Of a stretch of 14,909 bases of DNA, positions 1 through 7,122 are shown in pieces. The translations under genes were made by a program, and so were the position numbers. The DNA is from Christensenella sp. UBA1260 (GTDB taxonomy: Bacteria > Bacillota > Clostridia > Christensenellales > CAG-917), in NCBI GenBank assembly GCA_002308155.1, contig DBVQ01000031.1, forward strand, positions 1-14,909, written 5' to 3'. Each line of letters begins with the position of its first letter. The stretch's first letter is position 1. The notes under the pieces are model-generated. The model worked only from the letters and a program-made list of their open reading frames with translations, was not told the DNA's origin and did no database searches.

Positions 1-3000
1 GTGCAACCTGAGAACACAGAATTGCTCATGGATGTAACGCTGGCAGGAATTGTGACGGATGTCAAACCGGTGCAACCTGAGAATGCGCTATCACTTATGC
101 TTGTCACACTGTTTGGGATTGTGACTGATGTCAAGCCCGTGCAACCATTAAACGCATTACTTTCTATGCTTGTCACACTGTTTGGGATTGTGACTGATGT
201 CAAGCCGGTGCAACCTGAGAATGCGTTAGATGGTATTCTTGTCACGCCAGAAGGGATGCTCAAATGCCCTGTCAATGTTGAACCATTGATATACAAAGTT
301 GCCCCTGATGCTTTCAAGTTTGAGATGCCGCTGAGGTTGCACCATCCTGCAATACCTCCGGTATAATTGATGGATTCCAAGTTGTCGCAATCTTTAAATG
401 CATAGTCTATATATGTCACGCTAGCTGGAATTGTTATAGATGTCAAACCGGTGCAACTTATGAACGCGTACCAACCTATGCTTGTCACGCTGTTTGGAAT
501 TGTGATTGATGTCAAGCCGGTGCAACCATTAAACGCATTACTTTCTATGCTTGTCACGCTGTCTCCAATTGTGATAGATGCCAAGGATCTGCAATTATAA
601 AACATACAAGAACTTATTCTCGTCAAACCATTGCCAATTGTGGCAGATGTCAAACCGGTACAACCGTAGAATGCATCCTCACCTATGCTTGTCACGCTGT
701 TCGGAATTGTGATGGATGTCAAACCGGCGCCATAAAAAGCTCTATAGCCTATGCTCGTCAAACTGTTTGGGATTGTGACTGATGTCAAGTCGGTGCAATT
801 ATAGAATGCCTCCCAACCTATTCTTGTCACGCCATTTGGGATTGTGACGGATTTCAAATTTCTCCTGCCACGGAAGGCATAATCGCCAATTTCAGTAATG
901 CCGTCTGGCAAAGTCAAATCATTGGCATCGCCGGTATGGCAAATCAAAATCCTGTCTTCTGCATCTGTATAGACAACATAACCGTTCTGATCAACAGAAA
1001 GCTTGCTGCCGTCCGCTTCGGTGTAGACGTTCTTTGCATAATAGCCAACATAGCCATAGCCATCATCTCCTGCCGTGATACCAAGCGCAGATTTGTTGTA
1101 CACCTCGACAAGATGATAGCAACCATTAAACGCATTATATCCTATGCTTGTCACGCTGTTCGGAATTGTGATGGATGTCAAACCGGTGCAACTTTCGAAC
1201 GCTTGCCGACCTATGCTCGTCACACTGTCTGGAATCACAACCGAACTCAGATTGCGTCCCGCAAAAGCTTGTTGTCTGATTTGAGTAATGTCGTTTGGCA
1301 GGATCAAATCGCGTTCGTTTCCTTCATAGCCAACCAAGATTCTGTCTTCGCCATCGGTGTAGACAATATAGCCGTTTTCGTCAGTTGAAAGTTTGTTACC
1401 GCCTGCTACAGTGTAGACATTCTGGGCATACGATCCAACATAACCATAGGCTGTGCTTCCTGCTGTGATATTAAGCGAAGATTTGTTGTATACCTCAATA
1501 AGCAGGCCGCAATAATAAAACGCACGATCACCTATGCTTCTTACGCCACTGCCAACAGTGACAGACGTCAATTTATCACAAGATCCAAACGCATATTCGC
1601 CAATACTTGTGACGCTATCTGGGATGACAATCGATGTGAATTCGCAGTCAGCAAATGCTGACCTGCCAATTGTTTTCAAACTGCTTGGCAATGTTATTGT
1701 TTGCAAACCACAACCGCTGAACGCATAATTGCCTATGCTTGTGACGCTATCTTGGATATTAACAGAGACCAATTTGGTACAACCATTAAACATTTCATCC
1801 GCTATTGTTGTTAAACCACTCGGCAGTGTTGCTGAGGTGAGATTTGTGCATTGGTCAAATGCCTCTTCACCAATTGTTTTGACGCTGTCAGGGAGAATAA
1901 CAGATGTCAAACCAGAACAATATGCAAATTCGCTATCTTTTATAGTTGTGATGCCGTTTGGGATTGCGATTTCCCCTTGAATCTCACTCGGCACATACAC
2001 TATCTCGGTTTTTGCTTTGTTGTACAATATTCCGTCTTGGCTGCTAAAGTTTGCGTTGTTAGAATCAACTGTAATTGATGCCAAGCCGGAACACCTATAA
2101 AATGCTGAGGTTGAGATGCTTGTAACACTGTCTCCAATTGTAACAGATGTCAAGCCCGTGCAACCTAAGAATGCCTCATCGCTTATGCTTGTCACGCTGT
2201 TCGGAATTGTGATAGATGCCAAGGATCTGCAATTATAAAACATAGAAGAACTTATACTCGTCAAACCATTGCCAATTGTGGCAGATGTCAAGCCCGTGCA
2301 ACCCGAGAATGCATGACCTCCTATGCTTGTCACACTGTCCGGAATTGTGATGGATGTCAGTTCAGTACATCCATAAAATGCATGATCTGCAATTTTGACC
2401 ACATCATCCGGAATCACCAATTCACCCGACAATCGTTCTCCGCCTATATGCAACGTTATCTGTGTTTGCATAACGTCGCGAAGGCCGCTTATGTCGCACC
2501 AGCCTGCCACATCACCTGTATAATAGATGGCGGTCAAGCCATTGCATCCATAAAATGCATCACTTTCTATTATTTTCACGCTGCTTGGAATTGTTATGGA
2601 CGTCAATTCTCCACAATAAGAGAATGCCCTTTGGGATATTTTTGTTGCTCCTTCTGGAATAACCAAATCACCCTTTAAAAGAGCTCCGTTGACGCGTATT
2701 TCAGCATTGTTAATCGGCAAATTGCCAATTCCTGTCAATTCACACCAATCGGCAAGGCTGCCGGCATAATTGATTGATTCAAGATTGTAACAGCGGTAGA
2801 AGGCATCGCTACCTATTAACGACACGCTGCCCGGAATTGTCATTGATTCAATGCCGGTACATCCTCCAAAAGCATTTCTGCCAATCGTAGTGATGGTGTT
2901 TGGAATTGAAATAGACGTTATTGCTGTGTTGTTTTCAAAAGCATTTTCGCCAATCTTTGTTGCTCCTTCAGGGATTATGATGTTTGTAAGAGTTGCGTCT

Positions 3001-4130
3001 TTGATTGATTTTATCACTATTTCGCTGCCACTTTGTTCAACGTTGAACGCTTCATAGCCGGCAACCCTACTCCAATCCAAAACGCTAAATCTTGCTGTAA
3101 ACGTTTGGGCTTCGTTTGGCTTTGTGTTTCTGAAGGTGTATGGGTTGTCTGTTGACACAAGCGCATCCCCTTGATACCAACCATCAAACGAATAGTTGTT
3201 GCTTGGCGATGCGGTCAGTGTGACTTCTTGCCCGTTTGCATAATAGCCTGTGCCGCGGACTCTACCCCAACTTGTATTGACGGATTCAGCCACGACGTTT
3301 GCATCTTTGACTTCAAAATTGAGTCTTTTTCTTGACCAACCGTTGTCAAACTCAACCGTCTGAGTCCCCGCCGTTGATATAGCCAGCCCTTGCAACTCAA
3401 CAATAAGCTCTTTGCGATAACTGCCGTCCGAATAGGTTGCAGTATACCAAAGCCCTCCGTTTTGCAAATCTTCATTTATTGTCAAAATTGTCTTGTTGAG
3501 TTCAAAACTCTTTATCGTCTTGTCTCCCCAACAATCATAAGGATCTGCCTCGTTGTATTTTGTCTTTGTGTTGAAGGCAATTGACACGACCTTGTCTGTC
3601 ACCTTGTCAAAGCCAATGACAATGCTCTTAAACTTCTCTTTTTCGAGCTTTTCATAGAGTTTGTCCTCTTTTTCAATGGCTTTTTCAAGTTCGTCAAAGT
3701 CTTCAATGTCCGAATCCTCAATCTTGTCAATCTGTTTCAAGATTTTGGTCGCCTTGGACTCATAATAAACCCAATAGTTTATGCTTCGTCCACCGACAAA
3801 CGCATCATCTTCGTCGTACGGCTTGCCGAGCAACTTTTCAACCTGCGACATCGTCATATCAAGCTCAACTTTCTTGACTTTGCCAATTCTGAATATGCTC
3901 GAAAAAACGACTGCAATGATGATGACCGCAATCACGACAACAAGCGACACGCTCGAAATGATTGTCGCAAGTTTGAGCTTCTTCTTTTTCTCCGGTGGCA
4001 AGTTGGAGATTTTTTCTTTCAATCCTCCGACTTTACTCCCGCCCATTGCGCCGTTTTCGTCTTTATACCCACAATAAGGGCAAAAGTTGACTTTGCCGGC
4101 AATTCTCTTTCCGCATTTCGGGCACTTCAT
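1..4130 (-). CDS. BspA-like LRR_5 surface protein with N-terminal zinc ribbon and membrane anchor (3' end outside window)
   Basis: Reading the minus strand from the ATG at 4130, the frame stays open to base 1, giving at least 1376 codons; the C-terminus lies outside the window. Residues 1-21 form a zinc ribbon (C3, C6, C17, C20). A lysine-rich stretch (48-53) and one hydrophobic segment (about 54-80) follow, so the ribbon should be cytoplasmic and the rest outside. Residues about 88-125 (MSQVEKLLGKP) recall BamE/SmpA-type folds. A Lys/Glu-rich helical stretch covers about 125-170. Residues about 285-349 resemble a divergent InlB B-repeat. From about 372 onward I count 32 leucine-rich units of about 23 residues of the form IPxSVTSIGxxAFxGCTGLTS, the LRR_5 (BspA/TpLRR) signature. 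Members of this family are surface proteins linked to adhesion or matrix binding; the ligand here cannot be deduced. AAGGAG lies 8 bases before the start. The gene follows the lipoprotein gene by 38 bases, apparently in one operon. Confidence 0.9.
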   Translation of the reverse strand, partial: MKCPKCGKRIAGKVNFCPYCGYKDENGAMGGSKVGGLKEKISNLPPEKKKKLKLATIISSVSLVVVIAVIIIAVVFSSIFRIGKVKKVELDMTMSQVEKLLGKPYDEDDAFVGGRSINYWVYYESKATKILKQIDKIEDSDIEDFDELEKAIEKEDKLYEKLEKEKFKSIVIGFDKVTDKVVSIAFNTKTKYNEADPYDCWGDKTIKSFELNKTILTINEDLQNGGLWYTATYSDGSYRKELIVELQGLAISTAGTQTVEFDNGWSRKRLNFEVKDANVVAESVNTSWGRVRGTGYYANGQEVTLTASPSNNYSFDGWYQGDALVSTDNPYTFRNTKPNEAQTFTARFSVLDWSRVAGYEAFNVEQSGSEIVIKSIKDATLTNIIIPEGATKIGENAFENNTAITSISIPNTITTIGRNAFGGCTGIESMTIPGSVSLIGSDAFYRCYNLESINYAGSLADWCELTGIGNLPINNAEIRVNGALLKGDLVIPEGATKISQRAFSYCGELTSITIPSSVKIIESDAFYGCNGLTAIYYTGDVAGWCDISGLRDVMQTQITLHIGGERLSGELVIPDDVVKIADHAFYGCTELTSITIPDSVTSIGGHAFSGCTGLTSATIGNGLTSISSSMFYNCRSLASITIPNSVTSISDEAFLGCTGLTSVTIGDSVTSISTSAFYRCSGLASITVDSNNANFSSQDGILYNKAKTEIVYVPSEIQGEIAIPNGITTIKDSEFAYCSGLTSVILPDSVKTIGEEAFDQCTNLTSATLPSGLTTIADEMFNGCTKLVSVNIQDSVTSIGNYAFSGCGLQTITLPSSLKTIGRSAFADCEFTSIVIPDSVTSIGEYAFGSCDKLTSVTVGSGVRSIGDRAFYYCGLLIEVYNKSSLNITAGSTAYGYVGSYAQNVYTVAGGNKLSTDENGYIVYTDGEDRILVGYEGNERDLILPNDITQIRQQAFAGRNLSSVVIPDSVTSIGRQAFESCTGLTSITIPNSVTSIGYNAFNGCYHLVEVYNKSALGITAGDDGYGYVGYYAKNVYTEADGSKLSVDQNGYVVYTDAEDRILICHTGDANDLTLPDGITEIGDYAFRGRRNLKSVTIPNGVTRIGWEAFYNCTDLTSVTIPNSLTSIGYRAFYGAGLTSITIPNSVTSIGEDAFYGCTGLTSATIGNGLTRISSCMFYNCRSLASITIGDSVTSIESNAFNGCTGLTSITIPNSVTSIGWYAFISCTGLTSITIPASVTYIDYAFKDCDNLESINYTGGIAGWCNLSGISNLKASGATLYINGSTLTGHLSIPSGVTRIPSNAFSGCTGLTSVTIPNSVTSIESNAFNGCTGLTSVTIPNSVTSISDSAFSGCTGLTSVTIPASVTSMSNSVFSGC
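873..1106 (-). repeat. Duplicated 78-residue non-LRR module, copy 2
   Basis: This is the second copy of the module, in the same frame and the same length as copy 1. Its matching landmarks are EVYNKSALGITAG, GYGYVGYYAKNVYT and NGYVVYTDAEDRIL. Two or three ordinary LRR units (19-20) lie between the copies, so the duplicated segment probably comprised the module plus those LRR units, about 390 bp in total. Confidence 0.75.
1262..1496 (-). repeat. Duplicated 78-residue non-LRR module, copy 1
   Basis: This stretch interrupts the LRR array. It begins with E-V-Y-N-K-S, contains AYGYVGSYAQNVYT, and ends with ENGYIVYTDGEDRIL leading back into an LRR unit. A second copy of the same length lies 390 bp further on. 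The Tyr/Gly-rich YGYVG core and the YIVYTDGEDRIL beta-like strand resemble inserts known in other BspA-type proteins; no function is assigned. Confidence 0.75.
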
Positions 4131-4138
4131 AAACTTTT

Positions 4139-4145
4139 TCTCCTT
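4139..4145 (-). promoter_or_regulatory. Ribosome binding site of the BspA-like gene
   Basis: AAGGAGA on the minus strand ends 8 bases before the ATG at 4130. It belongs to an 18-base block (GGAGAAAAAGTTTATGAA) that also forms the start region of the upstream lipoprotein gene. Confidence 0.75.
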
Positions 4146-4168
4146 TATTTAAACTTTAAAAGTTTGTT

Positions 4169-4612
4169 TCAATCTTCATCTGGACTGACATAATAAACGT
4201 CAGAATCCTTCCAATTTGCGCGCGCATTGTCCGCGTACGCGTTGTAATACTCTATCCCTCGACTTGATTCTTCGCCGTCGGTGTATGCAAAAACTCCGTT
4301 TTTGACCGTGCCATAAACAAACAATTCTTCATCGCCAAAAAAAATCCAATACAAATATAATATTCCGTCTTTAAATTCGAGTCTGCCGTGAAATCCCTCG
4401 TCGTCATACCAATTGTCGTCCTCAAGAACAACCCAAGAATCAGGATCTTTGACGTTGTCATTGTATTCATAATAAGTCCCCTGATAGTTTGCATCACTCT
4501 TTTGATTTGACGGAACATTGCTTGCATCGGCGCAAGACACAAACGTCATCGTAAGTGCCATCACCAAAAACGCTATCGCCAATATCAAAATGATGCGTTT
4601 TGAAACTTTCAT
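4169..4612 (-). CDS. Small predicted lipoprotein, function unknown
   Basis: From the chosen start this is a protein of 147 residues. The N-terminus is KVSKR, then a hydrophobic core (IILILAIAFLVMALTM), then FVSC-A, which reads as a signal peptide with a lipobox-like site and the acylated Cys at about residue 27. The mature part is acidic and rich in Tyr, Trp and Asp (GTYYEYND, DSWVVLEDDNWYDDEG), with alternating strand-like stretches, so a small beta-rich extracellular domain is likely. I recognise no family. An in-frame ATG at 4627 would add five residues (MEKKF), but it overlaps the GGAG that serves as ribosome binding site for the ATG at 4612, so I prefer 4612. The gene is first in an operon with the BspA-like gene, behind a consensus promoter. 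The F at position -3 of the lipobox is not ideal, so lipidation is inferred. Confidence 0.8.
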   Translation of the reverse strand: MKVSKRIILILAIAFLVMALTMTFVSCADASNVPSNQKSDANYQGTYYEYNDNVKDPDSWVVLEDDNWYDDEGFHGRLEFKDGILYLYWIFFGDEELFVYGTVKNGVFAYTDGEESSRGIEYYNAYADNARANWKDSDVYYVSPDED

Positions 4613-4620
4613 AAACTTTT

Positions 4621-4625
4621 TCTCC
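4621..4625 (-). promoter_or_regulatory. Ribosome binding site that decides the lipoprotein start
   Basis: GGAGA on the minus strand lies 8 bases upstream of the ATG at 4612. The alternative ATG at 4627 overlaps this element and has only A-rich sequence before it. The spacer (AAAAGTTT) and the start region match those of the downstream BspA-like gene exactly. Confidence 0.7.
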
Positions 4626-4652
4626 ATTTTTTTTGGATCATATCTTATGTAA

Positions 4653-4666
4653 ACATTATATAATGT
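4653..4666. promoter_or_regulatory. Palindrome over the -10 box, candidate operator
   Basis: ACATTATATAATGT is a perfect 14-bp palindrome that covers the -10 box of the minus-strand promoter. It lies about 70 bp from the start of a divergent HTH regulator gene. The same intergenic region also holds TGTATA-like hexamers at 4664, 4696, 4703 and 4719. The position would suit a repressor, but AT-rich -10 regions form short palindromes easily by chance. Confidence 0.35.
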
Positions 4667-4683
4667 ATAAATCTACAAGTCAA
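4655..4683 (-). promoter_or_regulatory. Sigma-A promoter of the lipoprotein / BspA-like operon
   Basis: On the minus strand, TTGACT (4683-4678) and TATAAT (4660-4655) are separated by exactly 17 bases. The predicted transcript starts near 4648, giving a leader of about 35 bases before the lipoprotein ATG at 4612. Confidence 0.8.
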
Positions 4684-4734
4684 TAATAAATAATTTGTAT
4701 ACTGTATGCGCTCAACAATGTATAGGTGATATAA

Positions 4735-4950
4735 ATGAGGCTTAGAGTAGAAGAAATATTGAAAGAACAAGTCAAAACAAAATATTGGTTGTATATTCGC
4801 CTCGGGCTCAGTTATCAAAACTTCAACAAAATCGTAAACAATCAAACGACAGGCATAAAGTTTCAAACTTTGCAATCACTTTGTGAAATCCTCAACTGCA
4901 CACCAAACGACTTATTTGTGTTTGAAGAAAATGAAAAACCGCTCGGTTGA
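4735..4950 (+). CDS. Small Cro/CI-type (XRE-family) HTH transcriptional regulator
   Basis: This 71-residue protein is a single helix-turn-helix domain. The pattern LRVEEILKEQVKTKYWLY, GLSYQNFNKIVNN and FQTLQSLCEILNCTPNDLF is typical of the small, stand-alone Cro/CI-like regulators common in Firmicutes (KTKYWLYxxLGxSYQNF, then LCxILxCTPNDLF). The recognition helix should lie around residues 26-35. AGGTG at 4724-4728 precedes the ATG with 6 bases between. There is no effector domain, so control is probably by DNA binding and self-regulation alone. It is divergent from the surface operon and shares a 122-bp intergenic region with it, making that operon the natural target; this is inference from position. 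I found no convincing -35/-10 pair for this gene. Its last codons and stop overlap the terminator. Confidence 0.88.
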   Translation: MRLRVEEILKEQVKTKYWLYIRLGLSYQNFNKIVNNQTTGIKFQTLQSLCEILNCTPNDLFVFEENEKPLG

Positions 4951-4958
4951 GCGGTTTT
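4935..4958. terminator. Bidirectional intrinsic terminator between the HTH gene and cysS
   Basis: A 10-bp perfect stem, AAAACCGCTC (4935-4944) and GAGCGGTTTT (4949-4958), encloses the 4-base loop GGTT. The stem is G/C-rich at the loop and flanked by T-runs on both strands: TTTTCTGCTTTCT on the plus strand and TTTTT on the minus strand. It therefore suits both the HTH gene and the convergent cysE-cysS transcript. The stop codon of the HTH gene (4948-4950) falls at the loop/stem junction. Confidence 0.88.
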
Positions 4959-4978
4959 CTGCTTTCTAACAATATTTT

Positions 4979-6385
4979 TTAGGCTTTTTCTATTGTATAG
5001 CCGTCTTTTGAATCTTTGACGACATAACCAAGTGCTGCAATCTCCGCACGAAGTGCGTCCGCTGTCGGCCAGTCTTTGGCTTTCTTTGCGGCGAGGCGCT
5101 TTTCGGCGAGCTCTTTGACGTCCTCGGGGATGAGCACGTTTGCATTTGCATCCGCCTGTTTTGCCTCGTAGTAGGAGATAAACTCGGCGGGATTATGGCG
5201 GAAGAACCCAAGAAGTCCGTATGTATCACGGATTTGTCTTGCGTCTTGGACTGCGCTTGCGTCCCCTGCTTTGAGTTTTGCCTTTATCGTCTTGAAAAGT
5301 CCAAAGAGGTCTGCGAGAGCCTTTGCGGTGTTGAAGTCGTCGTCCATTGCTCTGTTGAACTCTGCGTCTATTTGTGCATTGCCGCCCTCTGCCTTTAAAC
5401 CGCTCTTGTCCACTTCGTCCAGCACCTTGTAAAACTCGTACATGTGTTTGTCCGCATCCGGGAAGAGGTTGTCGGTGATATTTATATCCCCGCGGTAGTT
5501 GGTTTGCAGGAGTGCGTACTTGACTGTCTCAGGCGAATATTTGTCCAAGAGGTCTGCAAGAAGTATGCTGTTGCCGAGCGACTTGCTCATCTTTTGTCCG
5601 TTGACCTTGATGAGTCCGTTGTGAATCCAGTATTTGACAAACTGCTTGCCTGTCAGTGCCTCTGTCTGAGCGATTTCGTTTTCGTGATGCGGGAAGATGA
5701 GGTCTCTGCCGCCACCGTGGATGTCGATTTGTTCGCCGAACGCCTGTCTGTTCATTGCGGAGCATTCGATATGCCAACCCGGTCTGCCCTTGCCCCACGG
5801 AGATTCCCAAAAGATTTCACCCTCTTTTGCGGATTTCCACAGAGCAAAATCCAAAGGATTTCGTTTGTTCTCCTCGTTTTCTATGCGCACGCTCTCGTAG
5901 GCATCTTCTGTGCGACGTCCGCTGAGTTTGCCGTAGCCCTTGAAACTGTCCACAGAGAAATAGACGTCTCCCCTCTCCGTTGCGTAGGCGTTGCCGTGGG
6001 CAATGAGTTTGGACACGAAGTCTATAATGTTGTCTATATTGCAGGTGGCTTTGAGCCAAATCGTTGGATCGTCCACCTCAAACTTGCGCATGAGATGATC
6101 AATGCGGTCAATCATCATTTCCGCATATTCAAGCGCGGGAATGCCTGTCTCGTTGGACTTGGCGATAATCTTGTCGTCCACGTCCGTATAATTGCGTGCG
6201 TAGTTGACTTTGAAGCCCTGCTTTTCAAGATATTTGCGGATTATGTCATAAATCAGTGCTTGATAGGCATGCCCAATGTGCGCCTCGCCGGATACCGTGA
6301 TGCCGCAGGCGTACATGTTGACAACGCCCGGATTGATCGGGACAAAGTCTTCTTTTCTTCTTGTCAGTGTGTTGTATATTTTCAT
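4979..6385 (-). CDS. cysS: Cysteinyl-tRNA synthetase
   Basis: This 468-residue class I aminoacyl-tRNA synthetase charges tRNA-Cys with cysteine in the cytoplasm; the length is normal for the family. The HIGH motif is at residues 36-39 and KMSKS at 265-269. The zinc site that selects cysteine is intact: C27, C208 (WHIECSAM), H233 and E237 (FPHHENE), matching C28/C209/H234/E238 of E. coli. TDVDDKI (67-73) is also present. The start of the motif reads CGITVSGEAHIGHA rather than the commoner CGPTVYxxxHIGNA, a variant I associate with some Clostridia. The C-terminal anticodon-binding part (about 380-468) is complete. The gene follows cysE by 30 bases. No clear Shine-Dalgarno sequence precedes the ATG; instead a small GGGC-AAAA-GCCC hairpin sits there, so coupling to cysE translation is likely. 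Confidence 0.98.
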   Translation of the reverse strand: MKIYNTLTRRKEDFVPINPGVVNMYACGITVSGEAHIGHAYQALIYDIIRKYLEKQGFKVNYARNYTDVDDKIIAKSNETGIPALEYAEMMIDRIDHLMRKFEVDDPTIWLKATCNIDNIIDFVSKLIAHGNAYATERGDVYFSVDSFKGYGKLSGRRTEDAYESVRIENEENKRNPLDFALWKSAKEGEIFWESPWGKGRPGWHIECSAMNRQAFGEQIDIHGGGRDLIFPHHENEIAQTEALTGKQFVKYWIHNGLIKVNGQKMSKSLGNSILLADLLDKYSPETVKYALLQTNYRGDINITDNLFPDADKHMYEFYKVLDEVDKSGLKAEGGNAQIDAEFNRAMDDDFNTAKALADLFGLFKTIKAKLKAGDASAVQDARQIRDTYGLLGFFRHNPAEFISYYEAKQADANANVLIPEDVKELAEKRLAAKKAKDWPTADALRAEIAALGYVVKDSKDGYTIEKA

Positions 6386-6415
6386 AAAACTGTATGGGCT
6401 TTTGCCCGTTTGATG

Positions 6416-7120
6416 TTATTTGTCCAAAATGTCTTTTGCTTGTTCTTGTGTGGCGTTGTTCTCGTCAATGCAAATAGAATATTTGCAAGCGTTTATGCCC
6501 TCTGCCTTTTCAAGCTCGCCAAGACGCTTGTTGATGCGTGCAAGTTCTTCAAGAATAGGATCCGGCAAGGTTTGGGACATCTCGTCTTCAATCTTTTTGC
6601 CGTTTTGCTTGACAACGCGCCCGGGGACGCCGACGACTGTGGAGTGCGCAGGAATATCTTTGAGCACCACACTGCCCGCGCCGATTTTGCTGTGCGCGCC
6701 GATTGTCACAGGGCCAAGTATGCTTGCGCCTGCGCTCACCATAACGCTCTCTTCAAGCGTTGGGTGACGCTTGCCCGTGTCCTTGCCCGTACCGCCGAGC
6801 GTGACACCCTGATAGAGCACGCAGTCATTGCCGATGACGGACGTCTCGCCGATGACAAGCCCTACGCCGTGGTCAATAAATATGCCCGTGCCGATTTCCG
6901 CCGCCGGATGGATGTCTATGCCCGTTTTGATTTTTGTTCTATATGAAATATAGAAAGCAAGGTGCTTGTGCCCCTTCTGCCAAAAATAATGTGCATAGCG
7001 ATATCTGCAAAGCGCCTTGTAGCCGGTGTATGTACGCTTGACAAGACTGCGGCTTGTTGCCGCAGGGTCGCTTGCCAAAATCTTGTCTAAATCGAGTTTT
7101 TTTGCTTGACTGATTTTCAT
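6416..7120 (-). CDS. cysE: Serine O-acetyltransferase
   Basis: This protein of 234 residues makes O-acetylserine from serine and acetyl-CoA, the committed step of cysteine synthesis. The left-handed beta-helix hexapeptide repeats run from about 65 to 165. The catalytic pair is recognisable as D69 (IDIHPAAEIG) and H84 (FIDHGVG), 15 residues apart as in E. coli CysE (D143/H158). GVTLGGTGKDTGKRHP (105-120) and the GVPGRVV turn (164-170) are family signatures. The N-terminal helical domain is short compared with E. coli, as is usual for the short Firmicutes form. The extra C-terminal tail (about 185-234) is helical and charged, with no recognised motif. The ATG lies only 2 bases after the ftsH stop and has just a weak AGAG element, which implies translational coupling. 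It is followed by cysS, a pairing well known in Firmicutes. Confidence 0.96.
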   Translation of the reverse strand: MKISQAKKLDLDKILASDPAATSRSLVKRTYTGYKALCRYRYAHYFWQKGHKHLAFYISYRTKIKTGIDIHPAAEIGTGIFIDHGVGLVIGETSVIGNDCVLYQGVTLGGTGKDTGKRHPTLEESVMVSAGASILGPVTIGAHSKIGAGSVVLKDIPAHSTVVGVPGRVVKQNGKKIEDEMSQTLPDPILEELARINKRLGELEKAEGINACKYSICIDENNATQEQAKDILDK

Positions 7121-7122
7121 AT

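Larger units (their letters stand above)
1..3000 (-). repeat. Tandem 69-bp LRR_5 repeat array
   Basis: The coding region is built from a 69-bp (23-residue) unit. The phase is easy to see at the left edge, where GTGCAACC starts units at 1, 70, 139 and 208. I count 32 units over about 3 kb. They are interrupted three times by a spacer of about 35 residues with a Y-x-G-x-x-A-x-W-C motif (near 2774-2668, 2528-2424 and 372-262), twice by a 78-residue module, and once by a shorter unrelated spacer near 2070-1975. Units are least diverged towards the left (C-terminal) side. That pattern suggests recent expansion there, and a short-read assembly could have collapsed or chimerised units. Confidence 0.9.

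Noticed and set aside
1..3000. CRISPR-like array from the regular 69-bp repetition
   Set aside because: The repeats are diverged, in frame and protein-coding, without unique spacers between identical direct repeats.
1..3057. Several plus-strand open frames opposite the LRR array, with repeated IVTDVKPVQP-like translations
   Set aside because: They are the complement of the 69-bp LRR repeat. The minus frame is continuous for 1376 codons with clear LRR_5 units and a good start.
4612..4627. The upstream ATG at 4627 as the start of the lipoprotein
   Set aside because: This ATG overlaps the GGAG that fits the next ATG with the same spacing as the downstream gene, and it has no ribosome binding site of its own.
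5444..6946. A 500-codon open frame on the plus strand, opposite cysS and the end of cysE
   Set aside because: It is antisense to two certain genes whose motifs are intact, resembles no protein family, and is rich in Cys, Val and Arg as expected from the complement of biased codons.
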